Source of the DNA: an uncultured Prevotellaceae bacterium
Lineage (GTDB): Bacteria; Bacteroidota; Bacteroidia; Bacteroidales; Bacteroidaceae
NCBI GenBank assembly: GCA_902778535.1
Contig: CACYYG010000016.1
Span: forward strand, 1 to 63,520
Direction: 5' to 3'
Length of the DNA: 63,520 nucleotides
Both the position numbers and the translations under genes were made by a program. Positions 37,750-46,664 of the stretch are shown piece by piece. Each line of letters begins with the position of its first letter. Positions within the stretch are counted from its first letter, which is position 1. The notes under the pieces are model-generated. The model searched no databases. It worked only from the letters and a program-made list of their open reading frames with translations, and had not been told where the DNA came from.

Positions 37750-38367
37750 ATGAAGATTTTTGGTGTAGGAATGAACTACCTCCAGCATACGGAGGAATTG
37801 GACGGACGGGCTTATCGCCCCAGTGAACCTGTGATTTTTCTCAAGCCTGACTCGGCACTGCTGAAGGACGGTAAGCCGTTTTTCGTGCCCGACTGGGCCC
37901 GGCGCTTCGACTACGAGGCGGAGCTGGTGGTGCGTATCTGCCGCCTGGGTAAGGGCATTCCTGTGCGCTTTGCCCATCGCTATTGGGACGCTGTGACGGT
38001 GGGTATCGACTTTACGGCGCGCGATACACAAGAAAAGGCACGCCATGAAGGCATGCCTTGGACTATCTGCAAGGGCTTTGACGGGAGTGCAGCGATTGGG
38101 ACGTTTCAGCCTCTTAGCCTTGAAGGGAAAGGGGCTGGGATTGGTTTCCGTCTGGATAAAAACGGGGAAACGGTGCAGCGGGGCGACAGCAGTGAGATGC
38201 TGTTCAGTGTAGACGAGATTATCAGCTATCTCTCGCGCTTCTTTACATTGCGTACCGGTGACCTAATCTATACAGGAACCCCTGCAGGGATCGGGGCTGT
38301 GAAACCCGGCGATCACCTGCAGGGGTATATAGGTGAGGACTGTGTCCTTGACTTCTATTGCCGTTAG
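37750..38367 (+). CDS. Fumarylacetoacetate hydrolase-family protein
   Basis: About 205 residues. FAH-fold metal enzyme, probably hydrolysing or decarboxylating a 2-oxoacid; exact substrate cannot be read. I start at MKIFGVGMNYLQHTEEL, the conserved N-terminus; 17 codons further upstream are open but not family-like. Metal and active-site blocks: DYEAELVVRICRLGKGI (E-x-E type), GIDFTARDTQEKARHEG, KGFDGSAAIG and TGTPAGIGAVKPGD. The loop SLEGKGAGIG before FRLDKNGE is unusual for this family and its DNA (about 38109-38143) looks like a degenerate CCTT/AAGG palindromic element captured in frame. Overlaps the convergent PP2C gene by 4 bp. Confidence 0.88.
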   Translation: MKIFGVGMNYLQHTEELDGRAYRPSEPVIFLKPDSALLKDGKPFFVPDWARRFDYEAELVVRICRLGKGIPVRFAHRYWDAVTVGIDFTARDTQEKARHEGMPWTICKGFDGSAAIGTFQPLSLEGKGAGIGFRLDKNGETVQRGDSSEMLFSVDEIISYLSRFFTLRTGDLIYTGTPAGIGAVKPGDHLQGYIGEDCVLDFYCR

Positions 38368-39233
38368 CCGAACATTCTTTTCAGTATGCGGCTCAACAGT
38401 GAGGGCGGTGTGGCACGCTCGTCGTCGTCGCTGAGCAGTGAGGCGAGGACAATGCAGATATTGTCGTCGCCAGGCACGTCGAGGGCAAGCTGCTGCAGGC
38501 TGTTGGCACAGACGTCGATGTCGGCCTTGCTGTCGGCCATCACCTTGCTGATCATCTCGTTGGTGCAGTAGCCGCAGAGACCGTCGGAGCAGAGCAGGAA
38601 CATGTCGCCAGCCTTGACGTCAGTAACAGTGATGTCGGCCATTCCTGACGTGTCAAATTCGCCTAAGCCGCGCGTGATGACGTTGTTGTCGGGGTGGGTG
38701 AAAGCTTCCTCTTCAGTAATCTCCCCACGGTCGACGAGTTCCTGCACGTAGGAGTGATCCTTGGTGAGTGGCTGCAGACCTTTGTCGTTGTAGATGTAGC
38801 AGCGGCTGTCGCCACACCATGCTGTGTAGGCCTTGTCGCCTTTTACCCAGCAAAGCACGATGGTCGTGCCCATGCCTGCGGTTTCAGGATGGTCAATCAT
38901 GTGCATGTTGACGGCCTTGTCGGCATCCTTGATGGCTGTCGTCAGCAATTCGCAGATTTTTTGGTCGTCATTGGTGGCGTTCTCAATAGCCTTTGGCGAG
39001 AACGTGCGACTGATGCTGTCGATGGCCACGGCTGAGGCCACCTCGCCGGCATTGGCTCCACCCATGCCGTCGGCCACGATGAGCAGTGCGCCCTGTGACC
39101 CTAAGGGCAGATAGCCGCCGGTGTGCTTCTGGCGCCAGTCAGGGTCAGAAAGGTCAGGACAAAAGGCAAAAGCGTCTTCGTTGTTTTCTCGGTTGCAGCC
39201 TACGTCGGTTGTCGCGCTGATATTGATTTTCAT
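38364..39233 (-). CDS. PP2C-family Ser/Thr protein phosphatase
   Basis: 289 residues, cytoplasmic, metal-dependent. All PP2C motifs are present: TTDVGCNRENNEDAFAF (metal Asp), LLIVADGMGGANAGEVAS, GTTIVLCWVKGDKAYTAWCG with GDSRCY, MFLLCSDGLCGY and DDN near 250. It removes phosphates placed by a Ser/Thr kinase, and the kinase is encoded two genes upstream in the same run. Last gene of the conjugation/baseplate operon, 18 bp after the 596-residue gene. The final 20 residues (LLSRILKRMFG) may be an amphipathic tail. Confidence 0.93.
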   Translation of the reverse strand: MKINISATTDVGCNRENNEDAFAFCPDLSDPDWRQKHTGGYLPLGSQGALLIVADGMGGANAGEVASAVAIDSISRTFSPKAIENATNDDQKICELLTTAIKDADKAVNMHMIDHPETAGMGTTIVLCWVKGDKAYTAWCGDSRCYIYNDKGLQPLTKDHSYVQELVDRGEITEEEAFTHPDNNVITRGLGEFDTSGMADITVTDVKAGDMFLLCSDGLCGYCTNEMISKVMADSKADIDVCANSLQQLALDVPGDDNICIVLASLLSDDDERATPPSLLSRILKRMFG

Positions 39234-39251
39234 GATGCCGTTCCTTTGTAA

Positions 39252-40997
39252 TTAGAATTTTATATTCGGAGTCGGTTTCGGTTGTGCAACCACAGTCACC
39301 TTGTGTTGTTTTTGGCGAGTAGGCGGTTCGTAGGTCACATCAAAAGCGTAGTCGGATGGCGGGCATCCTTCTTCCTCAACACGGACGACAATGGTGTTTT
39401 TGCCTTTTTTCAGTTCTGGCACTGTGCATTCATAGCGCGTGTCCATGATTTTTGTCATTTCATACTCCAGTTCATTGGAAACCAATGAGGGATGGAAGGG
39501 ATAGACTTCCGTGTCAGACTCACGTTCAGTTTCGATTTTTACGATGAAGGTAAGTTTAGAGCCTGAAAGAACGACGTCCTTCTCATCGACGGTGACGGCG
39601 AAGTATTTAGAGTGCCATGCCTTGCCTCTTACATCCATTTCGCGTGTGCGCAATCCCTGATAGACGATGTTTACGGGATAGATGACGGTCCTTGGGTCTT
39701 CCGTAATGTTATAAGGACATTCCAGTTTACATTTGTACTCCACATAGCTGCCGTCAGTGTTGTTCCTTGCTACCTTGGAGAGCTTGTCAATATAGCAGCC
39801 CGATTCGGGATCTATTTCAAAGCTGGTCTCTTCGGCATTGATATAGGCCGGCATATTCAGACGGATTTTAGTGTTGAAATACTTATGGCGGAAGCCCATA
39901 TCCTTGTCGTCGTTGATGACGAAGTGAAAGCGGTCGTTGGCATTAACACGCAGCAGGCCCAGCTTGTCGTTCATGGTCACTAAGGCGATGTTGCCGTCAA
40001 TGCGGTTCACTTCGTCAATCTGTGGTGGCAGTATCTCTTCAAAGCCTAAATAGAGAGCATATTTGCCGCTAACCTCGTCTTTCACTTCTTTCAGGGTTGT
40101 CGGGGAACTTGTTTGGGTTGTAGCCTTTTTTTCGAATACGCGTTCCTCTTCACCCATTGTCATGCTGAGAGGCTTGTGGGTAATGGCATCGAATTTGATG
40201 TTGAAATGGTTCTTGCCGCACTTGCCTGTCATCATTTTGGTGCTGTCGTCTATCTGTACGAGGATCTTAGCAATGTCGCCGTCATCAGCGCGAGCCTGAT
40301 TCTTGATGTTGGTGTCGCCCGACAGGGGCAGTACAGGGCTCAGCTCGGCTGTGGCAGCATCGAAGTAGTAGAGCTTTTCTTTGTGTACGACGATTCCTGT
40401 GCCGTCATCGCCGACCGACGATATAAAGTTTATGTCGTTTGCAGCAAACTCCTTGCCTCCCCATGCCAGCTCCACTGGTTCCATGTCGGTGTCGAGCAGG
40501 ATATTTATCGGGTCTTTCATCTTGTGCAGTTGGGCGAAGGTGAAGCAGGCAGCGTAGCCATGAGAGAAGGGATAGGCGTGATAGTAGGGCTTTGGCTCAA
40601 CGCCTCCTTCGGGATCCATGTAATAGAAATAGTTGCCGTCGCTGATGAGCAGGAATCCGTCGTGGAAGAATGGATAGCCCCATCCCAGCTGCACGCGATC
40701 CTTGATGTCGGTCTTCTTTCCTGTGGTATCATAGATGGCAGTGACGTAAGCTGTCTCCGGGCGGGTTGACACTGCGTATCCCTCACTGAAGGAGTAGAGG
40801 TCGTCGCTGACTTTGGCCAGACACTTGCTGTTCATGTCCCAGATGTGACGGTTGAAGCCTTGCTGAGCCAGAATGACGTTGTTTTCAGGCAACACCTCAA
40901 TGTCATCATATTCGGGCGGCACAAGCCACTGTGCCACCTGTGCGTTAGCGTAGCCCAAGGAGAGCATCGCAAAAAGTAGACAAGTGATGTGTTTCAT
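39252..40997 (-). CDS. Secreted repeat protein between kinase and phosphatase
   Basis: About 581 residues. I start at 40997 (MKHITCLLFAMLSLGYANAQ, signal peptide); a frame 15 codons longer starts inside the end of the kinase gene. The first 230 residues repeat short W/G-rich beta units (QLGWGYPFFHDGFLLISDGN, YPFSHGYAACF), resembling WG-repeat or propeller-like proteins. The C-terminal third has Ig-like strands (NTIVVRVEEEGCPPSDYAF) and a Pro/Lys tail. No enzyme motif seen. Probably periplasmic. Its place between a membrane kinase with a periplasmic tail and the PP2C gene suggests a sensor or ligand for the kinase; inference. Confidence 0.65.
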   Translation of the reverse strand: MKHITCLLFAMLSLGYANAQVAQWLVPPEYDDIEVLPENNVILAQQGFNRHIWDMNSKCLAKVSDDLYSFSEGYAVSTRPETAYVTAIYDTTGKKTDIKDRVQLGWGYPFFHDGFLLISDGNYFYYMDPEGGVEPKPYYHAYPFSHGYAACFTFAQLHKMKDPINILLDTDMEPVELAWGGKEFAANDINFISSVGDDGTGIVVHKEKLYYFDAATAELSPVLPLSGDTNIKNQARADDGDIAKILVQIDDSTKMMTGKCGKNHFNIKFDAITHKPLSMTMGEEERVFEKKATTQTSSPTTLKEVKDEVSGKYALYLGFEEILPPQIDEVNRIDGNIALVTMNDKLGLLRVNANDRFHFVINDDKDMGFRHKYFNTKIRLNMPAYINAEETSFEIDPESGCYIDKLSKVARNNTDGSYVEYKCKLECPYNITEDPRTVIYPVNIVYQGLRTREMDVRGKAWHSKYFAVTVDEKDVVLSGSKLTFIVKIETERESDTEVYPFHPSLVSNELEYEMTKIMDTRYECTVPELKKGKNTIVVRVEEEGCPPSDYAFDVTYEPPTRQKQHKVTVVAQPKPTPNIKF

Positions 40998-41019
40998 ATA
41001 GTAGATGATGTTTGGTTTA

Positions 41020-42522
41020 TTAGAAGGTGGCGAGGCCGGCATCGATAATCTGTAGCAGACTGTCGTTTCCGGCTATGACGGCCCATTTGCGTGCGGTGAG
41101 CAGGAAATCCTTGCCCTCGGCAAAGTTTTTCTGATAGAGATTGTTGGGCATGACGTAATAGCAGGCAAAGCGGAAGGCAGCCTTGGCATTGATGTCGGCG
41201 TAGCTTGAGTCGTTAATCTCCTTGATTTTGACAAGATAGGCCATCGCTTTGTTGCTGTTATCCTTGTCGGTGGGCAGGAACTGGTTGTCCATTTCAATGT
41301 TGAGCAGTCGCTTGCGTTTGACTGACACTGAGTCGGAGAACCATCCGTAGGTGTAGGCCATTTCCCAGATGGCAGGCACATAGTTGGTGGCGCTCAGGCT
41401 GTCCATCATTGTAAGGCCGGCTCTGAGCGAGTCGGGATCATTGATGTCGATGAGGTGCATAGCCTCTGCATAGACCTCTTCTGGTGGACGGCGCTCGGCC
41501 TCTTCGGTAACAATCTGTACCTCGACTTCCGGCGAGCGCAGGAGCCATGTAAGCGTCACGCCGATAATCAGTGCGGCAAGGACGCTGAGGCCGATGATGA
41601 GTCCAGTCTTCTTGGGCTTCAGCGGATATTGATGGGCAGCAGTGGCGCGGCTGAGGTATTCTGCCGTGGGGCGCTTCTCGGGGTCGGGGTCAAGGCAGGC
41701 CGTGATGAGACGCTGCATGTCAACAGGAATTTCGGCAGGTATCTGCGGCATGGCCGTGGGGTCTTCCACCTGTGCCCAGCCGCCCTGCTCACCGAAAGGC
41801 ACGGCGCCGGTAATCATCTCGTAGAGCATGGCGCCATAGGCCCATACATCGCCGGCAGGACTGGGTTCGGCATCTTCGCGGTAGCGCTCGGGCGACATAT
41901 ACGCAAATGTGCCGCTGCGCTCTTCGTCCTCGAAGGTGTCGTGGTCGCTGGTGCCGCCTGACTTGGCGCTGATACCGAAGTCAGTGATGGAGTAGTTCAG
42001 GCTGTCATCAATGAGCACATTGCCCGGCTTGATGTCCTGATGGATGATGGGCGGCTCCAATGCGTGCAGGTAGGCGAGACCACCAGCCACGTCGGAGGCG
42101 AACTTCCATTTCGCCTCATCGTCTTCCAGCTTTCCGATGTAGCGTTCTGCCGAACCACGTTTGCAGTAAGGCAGGACGAGATAAGGCACTTCGTGGAAAA
42201 TGGAGAAATGGGTGGGGTGAATCAGGTTGGTGTGATGGCAGTTGAACACAATCATGTATTCCTCGCGGAAACGCTGCTCGCCCTCTATGTCGAGTGCATT
42301 CTGCGGACGGTATACCTTAATAGCCACGATGAGGCCCAGCTCTTCTATCTGTTCATCAGTGAGCTTGCGCAGGTCGCCCACGCTGTCTGGGTTATTCACA
42401 GTATTAAGGTCGAGTGCGAGCCATACGTCGGCAGTGCCGCCAGAGGTGCTGAGCGGACGGATCAGTCTGTACTTGCCATCAAAGGCCTTGCCATTGACAA
42501 TGTATTCTTTAATGTCTAACAT
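41020..42522 (-). CDS. Membrane Ser/Thr protein kinase (Hanks type)
   Basis: 500 residues. Kinase domain at about 18-290: degenerate Gly loop STSGGTADV (25-33), VAIK Lys69, HQDIKPGN with catalytic Asp163 and Asn168, DFG 181-183, SPE 210-212, DVWAYG 225-230. One transmembrane helix at 306-328 (GLIIGLSVLAALIIGVTLTW). The last 170 residues should be periplasmic and look helical, Sel1/TPR-like (YVPAIWEMAYTYGWFSD, AAFRFACYYVMPNNLYQKNF). The layout is that of a transmembrane sensor kinase. Gaps to neighbours are 12 and 22 bp. Likely substrates are operon products; the FHA-like domain in the RING protein is a candidate reader. Confidence 0.92.
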   Translation of the reverse strand: MLDIKEYIVNGKAFDGKYRLIRPLSTSGGTADVWLALDLNTVNNPDSVGDLRKLTDEQIEELGLIVAIKVYRPQNALDIEGEQRFREEYMIVFNCHHTNLIHPTHFSIFHEVPYLVLPYCKRGSAERYIGKLEDDEAKWKFASDVAGGLAYLHALEPPIIHQDIKPGNVLIDDSLNYSITDFGISAKSGGTSDHDTFEDEERSGTFAYMSPERYREDAEPSPAGDVWAYGAMLYEMITGAVPFGEQGGWAQVEDPTAMPQIPAEIPVDMQRLITACLDPDPEKRPTAEYLSRATAAHQYPLKPKKTGLIIGLSVLAALIIGVTLTWLLRSPEVEVQIVTEEAERRPPEEVYAEAMHLIDINDPDSLRAGLTMMDSLSATNYVPAIWEMAYTYGWFSDSVSVKRKRLLNIEMDNQFLPTDKDNSNKAMAYLVKIKEINDSSYADINAKAAFRFACYYVMPNNLYQKNFAEGKDFLLTARKWAVIAGNDSLLQIIDAGLATF

Positions 42523-42534
42523 TTATTATGTATT

Positions 42535-43521
42535 TTATTTGAGTTTCAGTTTTTCGCCAGGGTGCACTTTCTCCGACATATCCATGCGGTTCATCTTTGC
42601 CAGACTGGCAAGCTTGATGCCAAACTGCTGAGAGATGCCGTAGAGCGAGTCGCCCTCGCGTACAGTGTAGAAGTCCTTCGGACCGGTGAACTTCTTCTTC
42701 TTCTTGTCGAGGAAGACAATGTCGCCTTCGTGCAGTTCCTCTTCCACCACCACCTCGTTGAACTCCAACAACTGGTCTTTCGGGATGTCATATTGCATGG
42801 AGATGCTGGAGAGCGTTGTGCCAGGGTAGAGGATGGTGCAGGCCACATCGTTGATGTCGACAACATAGCGTGTGACAGCTTCTTTCACGGTCTGCTCTTC
42901 CTCGCTCTGCTCTTCCTCGTCCATGACGACGTCGTCGTCGAAAACGGGGGGCGCATTGTTTGCTGTCTGCCTGATGACGATGGTTTTACCTGCACGCAGC
43001 TTTACGCCGCCGTTGATGGCGTAGAGTCTGTAGGTGTCGATGAAGCCAATGAGGGCCACGGCGTAGTTCTTGGCCGTGGCATAGCCGCATTTTTGCAGAC
43101 CGATGGCCCAGCCGCGGTAGTCGTAGATGCTTTTCGTGAATAGCGAGCGGTATCGGGGAGCCAACAGCACTTTCGAGTGATCTTCAAATGAATCGGAAGC
43201 CGAGGCGTAGACACGGAAAGAACTCTTCTGCGGCTCATCGTCCCATGCCTTGTACACGCCGCCGCTCCAACCGCCCAAAGCCTTGATGCCAAAATGGTTG
43301 TTGGAGTTGCGTGTCAGACCGCTTTTGCCTGCACCGCTCTCGAGGATGCCCTGTGCGAGCGTAATGGGGGCGGGAATACCGTGTCTGCGTTCCTGCTCAA
43401 GCGCGATGCCTTTATACTTTTCAATATAAAGCAGAATGTCGCTTGCCGACTGCGCACGAGCAGAAACAACAAGAATTGACATCAATAGCGTCAGAAGGAA
43501 GGTGTGTATTTGTCTGTTCAT
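42535..43521 (-). CDS. GH73 glucosaminidase with LysM domains
   Basis: 328 residues, exported (signal peptide to about residue 23, SARAQ). Residues of about 25-165 are a GH73-type N-acetylglucosaminidase domain: IPAPITLAQGILESGAGKSG with catalytic Glu61, NHFGIK, FRVYASASDSFEDHSKVL, YRGWAIGLQKCGYATAKNYA. After an acidic linker come two LysM-like modules, at about 220-275 and 285-328 (FYTVREGDSLYGISQQFGIK), which bind peptidoglycan. It should cut glycan strands to let an envelope-spanning structure through the wall. The gene lies between the kinase and a PG-binding membrane protein with gaps of 12 and 21 bp. Confidence 0.9.
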   Translation of the reverse strand: MNRQIHTFLLTLLMSILVVSARAQSASDILLYIEKYKGIALEQERRHGIPAPITLAQGILESGAGKSGLTRNSNNHFGIKALGGWSGGVYKAWDDEPQKSSFRVYASASDSFEDHSKVLLAPRYRSLFTKSIYDYRGWAIGLQKCGYATAKNYAVALIGFIDTYRLYAINGGVKLRAGKTIVIRQTANNAPPVFDDDVVMDEEEQSEEEQTVKEAVTRYVVDINDVACTILYPGTTLSSISMQYDIPKDQLLEFNEVVVEEELHEGDIVFLDKKKKKFTGPKDFYTVREGDSLYGISQQFGIKLASLAKMNRMDMSEKVHPGEKLKLK

Positions 43522-43542
43522 TGTTACTTTTTATCTTTGAGG

Positions 43543-44760
43543 TTATCTGGCATGACCAGAAACTAAAGGGAATCCATTCTCGTCATAACCCATCTCATTC
43601 AACTCTTCCACAGTGTAGGCTTTGGGTACATCGGGATGCAGTGCTTCGTAGAGGGAGTCACCGAGATATTCGCCAACATTGCCTAAGCCAATCATAATCC
43701 AGTCGGCTATGCCCTTGTCGGTAAATCCCATGACAATGATATCAATAACAGCTACGACGATGGTAACGATAACTACGACAAGGCCTGCTGTGCCGGCAGC
43801 AACGCCAGCAGCAACCAAAGCAATACCAAGAAGTTCGGTGGCTGCCATGATGATAATGGAACCGATGAAACCCTTCATGTTGTCGAAGAATTTTCCCTTA
43901 TAATACTCGGTATCACCGCCCGTTACAGTGGCTACCATCCACATGATGAGGTAGTAGAGCATGGGAAGACCGGCAGTTACTATTCCTAAGACGCCACCTT
44001 TGCCGCCTCCTCTTTTCATGAACTTGGCAATCTCACCCTCAGGGTTGGCTTTTATGGCTTTTAACCATCTGTCTGCATGACGCTGTAGGGGCTTTGTAAT
44101 ATCATCGACTTTGGCGGCAACTATATTCCCGAGACGGGATACGTCATTAGCTACCATTTCGCAAAATGCATAGATTTTCGGAGATAAGTCTTTCAGCCTG
44201 GAGATGGCAGCATCTATCATCTTTTTCCCGATAGGCATATCCATCACTTCAGCAAGAATACCTCTGATGTCATTGCACAAGGCATAGAAATTGTCGGTGT
44301 AGTTCTTCTTGAAATATTCCAGCGTGAACCCCATGTCATCGCCGCCTTTGGGCGCCTTGTTGGCTGTCTCGGAAAAAGAATTGCCGCCGGAAGGACGATA
44401 CACCGGTGGACCTGCTGTGCAGTTGGCAATATCGCCGTAGCCTTGGTCAATATAGTTATAGTTGGGGTCATAGCATCTCGCTACACCGGGATTCGCCGAA
44501 TAGCCACGCTGACACTCATAGTATTTGGAATTGATAAGCGACTGAGTTCTTTCGTCTAAGTCACCAGATCCGACCTGACCCATGAAGACGCCTTGGAATC
44601 CCTTTACTGCATTGCGGGTGCGACGGCCAAAGACACCATCGGCATTGATATGATCCCAGCCGTAGTGGTAGGTGTTGCGAATGTAGTTCAGGCGATCCTG
44701 AAACACGTATATCTCGTTGCCACTCTCATAGGGAGGATTGTGATGGTATTTGTATTCCAT
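43543..44760 (-). CDS. Peptidoglycan-binding-domain membrane protein
   Basis: 405 residues without an N-terminal signal peptide. Residues of about 14-75 are a PG_binding_1-like domain (YVFQDRLNYIRN..., ADGVFGRRTRNAVKGFQGVF). A helical middle (EMVANDVSRLGNIVAAKVDD) leads to hydrophobic segments at about 253-275 and 290-345 (GIALVAAGVAAGTAGLVVVI), possibly a hairpin of three or four helices. The N-terminal domain would have to cross the membrane to meet peptidoglycan, so either it is inserted with the N-terminus out or it is delivered by the apparatus. It follows the TssF-like gene by 49 bp. Candidate roles are anchor or effector; undecided. Confidence 0.65.
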   Translation of the reverse strand: MEYKYHHNPPYESGNEIYVFQDRLNYIRNTYHYGWDHINADGVFGRRTRNAVKGFQGVFMGQVGSGDLDERTQSLINSKYYECQRGYSANPGVARCYDPNYNYIDQGYGDIANCTAGPPVYRPSGGNSFSETANKAPKGGDDMGFTLEYFKKNYTDNFYALCNDIRGILAEVMDMPIGKKMIDAAISRLKDLSPKIYAFCEMVANDVSRLGNIVAAKVDDITKPLQRHADRWLKAIKANPEGEIAKFMKRGGGKGGVLGIVTAGLPMLYYLIMWMVATVTGGDTEYYKGKFFDNMKGFIGSIIIMAATELLGIALVAAGVAAGTAGLVVVIVTIVVAVIDIIVMGFTDKGIADWIMIGLGNVGEYLGDSLYEALHPDVPKAYTVEELNEMGYDENGFPLVSGHAR

Positions 44761-44809
44761 AATACTACGCCAGTTAGGTTGTCAACTTTCAATCACTTGT
44801 ATGGGAAGC

Positions 44810-46606
44810 TCAATTGTCATCTTCTAGGTCTTTCAGCGTGATGATGATAGGCATGGCGATGCAGGAGCGGTTGCGGATGCGCTGCTCCAGAAGCCTGTCG
44901 AGCGAGATCTTGCTGGCGTGTTTATAGTTCTTATGATCCTTGAACTCGATATCAATGTAGAGTCCGCGCTGCAGGGTATCAGCGCCAGCAGCTCCTTCGA
45001 TGTTCATCTTGATAAAGATGCGTTTGAACTCCTCTTTTCCGAATTCTGCCAATAGCTCCTTGCGCATGAAAGCATCGATGTCCATGCGGGTGTAGAGACG
45101 GTCGTTGGTGAGAGCGTAAAAACGCAGCAGCTCATAGCGCTCGTCGGCAGTGGCTTTGTCTACGCCGCCCATAGCCGAGATGAGGATGGGAGCATCCTGC
45201 TCCAGAGCAGGTTCGTTCTTGTTTTCCATCTTCTCACCGGCGCGTGGTGTGTTGCCGATGCGTCCCATGGTGGTGATGAAGCTTACCTTTGTAGAGTTGG
45301 TGGGCGGATACTGGTTCATGTTCTTCATGACGAAAGTGCCGCTGTCGAACTTGAACTTCTCGTTCTGCTGTCCCACACTCTTGCCGAGGAGGTTGATGGT
45401 TTCGCGCAGTGTTTTCAGCACCTCGCCGTCCTTAATGCCGTTGTACTCGATGAAGGCATAGTAGTCGTCGATGAAGCGGTTGTAGAGGTTGCGAACGTCG
45501 CGGTAGAGAGTGCCGTTATTGTAACACTGTGCGTCAAAGTCGCGAATGATAATCTCATCGCTGGTCATGTTGAAACCCTGCTTGTTGGCATTAGTGCTGG
45601 TTTCGAGGATGCGAAGAAAGAATGCTTCGTCGGCCTGCTGCAACTTGGCAATGGGCTGGGCCTGTGTGAGCATGAGTGAGCAGACATCGACATTGGTGAC
45701 GGGAAGAACGTTAAAGAGGACCTCCGCATCGTTGGGAACGACATAGCCTTCTGGGAAATCAAAACGTAGCCAAACGGTGTTGGCATCGAAATAGTCGAGC
45801 ACCTCGCTTTCAAGCCATTGCTGGAAAACCCGGGGGAACTGTCGAGGCTTGAAGACGTCGCGGTCGTTGGTTTCGTCAGTGATGTAAATGATGCTGCCGT
45901 TGGTGACATTCAGGAGGTTTTCTTTCCAGTTTTCGATGAGAGAGAAGAATGTGTCCGACGACTGCTGTGCATCAAATGGCTCAGCCATCTCAATGTTCTC
46001 CATCTCGTGCATAGTCGAAAAATCGAGCTCCTGGTTTGCAGTAGCCACGAAGATATGTTCCGGTGTGATGCCGTTGGTGCCTTTGATGAGCATAGAGAGC
46101 CCCTTCATGTTGTTGAGCTCGCTGTTCGTCTGGATGCCCACCCAGAGTTGGTTGGGTTTCTCCATCTCGATGTCGATGACATTGTCGGCGGAGTGTACCT
46201 GCCGATGATTCAAGGTATACACGCCAGTATGTGGCAGCAGGCTGGTGTTGAACAGTGGTATGTAGTTCAGCGTACCCTTGCCGTTGGGATTCTTGTAGGT
46301 GAACATTGCTCCCGAACCCACAGGCACCAGTCCACCTTCGCTCCGCGGCTTGAGCAGTGGGCGCAGCAGGCACACGGCAGGCATGGCTTCCACTTTCTGC
46401 CGGGGTATGAAGTCGGTGCAGAAGCGTTCCACAATGCGGTCGGTGGAGGTATCGGCGTAGTCTTGTATCTTTTGTGATTCACTGACCAAGGCCACTAGCA
46501 TCATTTTTGCAACAGGATCCATCTGACTGAAGTCGATGGGCTGTGCTGAGATCTGACCTAGCGCCTGTACAGCTTCGTTGATTCTTTTTTGTAAATCTAC
46601 ATCCAT
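44810..46606 (-). CDS. TssF-like baseplate wedge protein (tentative)
   Basis: 598 residues, soluble. Next to a clear gp25/TssE gene. The pattern MDPVAKMMLVALVSESQKIQ, then VEAMPAVCLLRPLLKPRSEG, GSGAMFTYKNPNGKGT and LNYIPLFNTSLLP fits the N-terminal region of TssF/baseplate-J type wedge proteins, which begin with a helical bundle followed by strands after a Pro-rich YP/MPAV turn. Further beta-rich segments follow (FDFPEGYVVPNDAEVLFNVL) and the end is IAMPIIITLKDLEDDN. In type VI systems TssF and TssG form the wedge with TssE. Assignment rests on context and weak motif similarity. A structure prediction would decide between TssF and an unrelated large wedge protein. Confidence 0.55.
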   Translation of the reverse strand: MDVDLQKRINEAVQALGQISAQPIDFSQMDPVAKMMLVALVSESQKIQDYADTSTDRIVERFCTDFIPRQKVEAMPAVCLLRPLLKPRSEGGLVPVGSGAMFTYKNPNGKGTLNYIPLFNTSLLPHTGVYTLNHRQVHSADNVIDIEMEKPNQLWVGIQTNSELNNMKGLSMLIKGTNGITPEHIFVATANQELDFSTMHEMENIEMAEPFDAQQSSDTFFSLIENWKENLLNVTNGSIIYITDETNDRDVFKPRQFPRVFQQWLESEVLDYFDANTVWLRFDFPEGYVVPNDAEVLFNVLPVTNVDVCSLMLTQAQPIAKLQQADEAFFLRILETSTNANKQGFNMTSDEIIIRDFDAQCYNNGTLYRDVRNLYNRFIDDYYAFIEYNGIKDGEVLKTLRETINLLGKSVGQQNEKFKFDSGTFVMKNMNQYPPTNSTKVSFITTMGRIGNTPRAGEKMENKNEPALEQDAPILISAMGGVDKATADERYELLRFYALTNDRLYTRMDIDAFMRKELLAEFGKEEFKRIFIKMNIEGAAGADTLQRGLYIDIEFKDHKNYKHASKISLDRLLEQRIRNRSCIAMPIIITLKDLEDDN

Positions 46607-46609
46607 CTC

Positions 46610-46664
46610 TTAAGAGTTAGGAGTTAGGAGTTGGCAATCACTTTTCACTTTTCACTATCCACTA
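46610..46664. repeat. GTTAGGA and CACTTTT microsatellites between TssE- and TssF-like genes
   Basis: GAGTTAGGAGTTAGGAGTT followed by CACTTTTCACTTTTCACTAT and ACTAC-type bases fills the 58-bp spacer. The CACTTTT heptad is the same one that encodes part of the SusD signal peptide near 3.16 kb. Confidence 0.65.
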
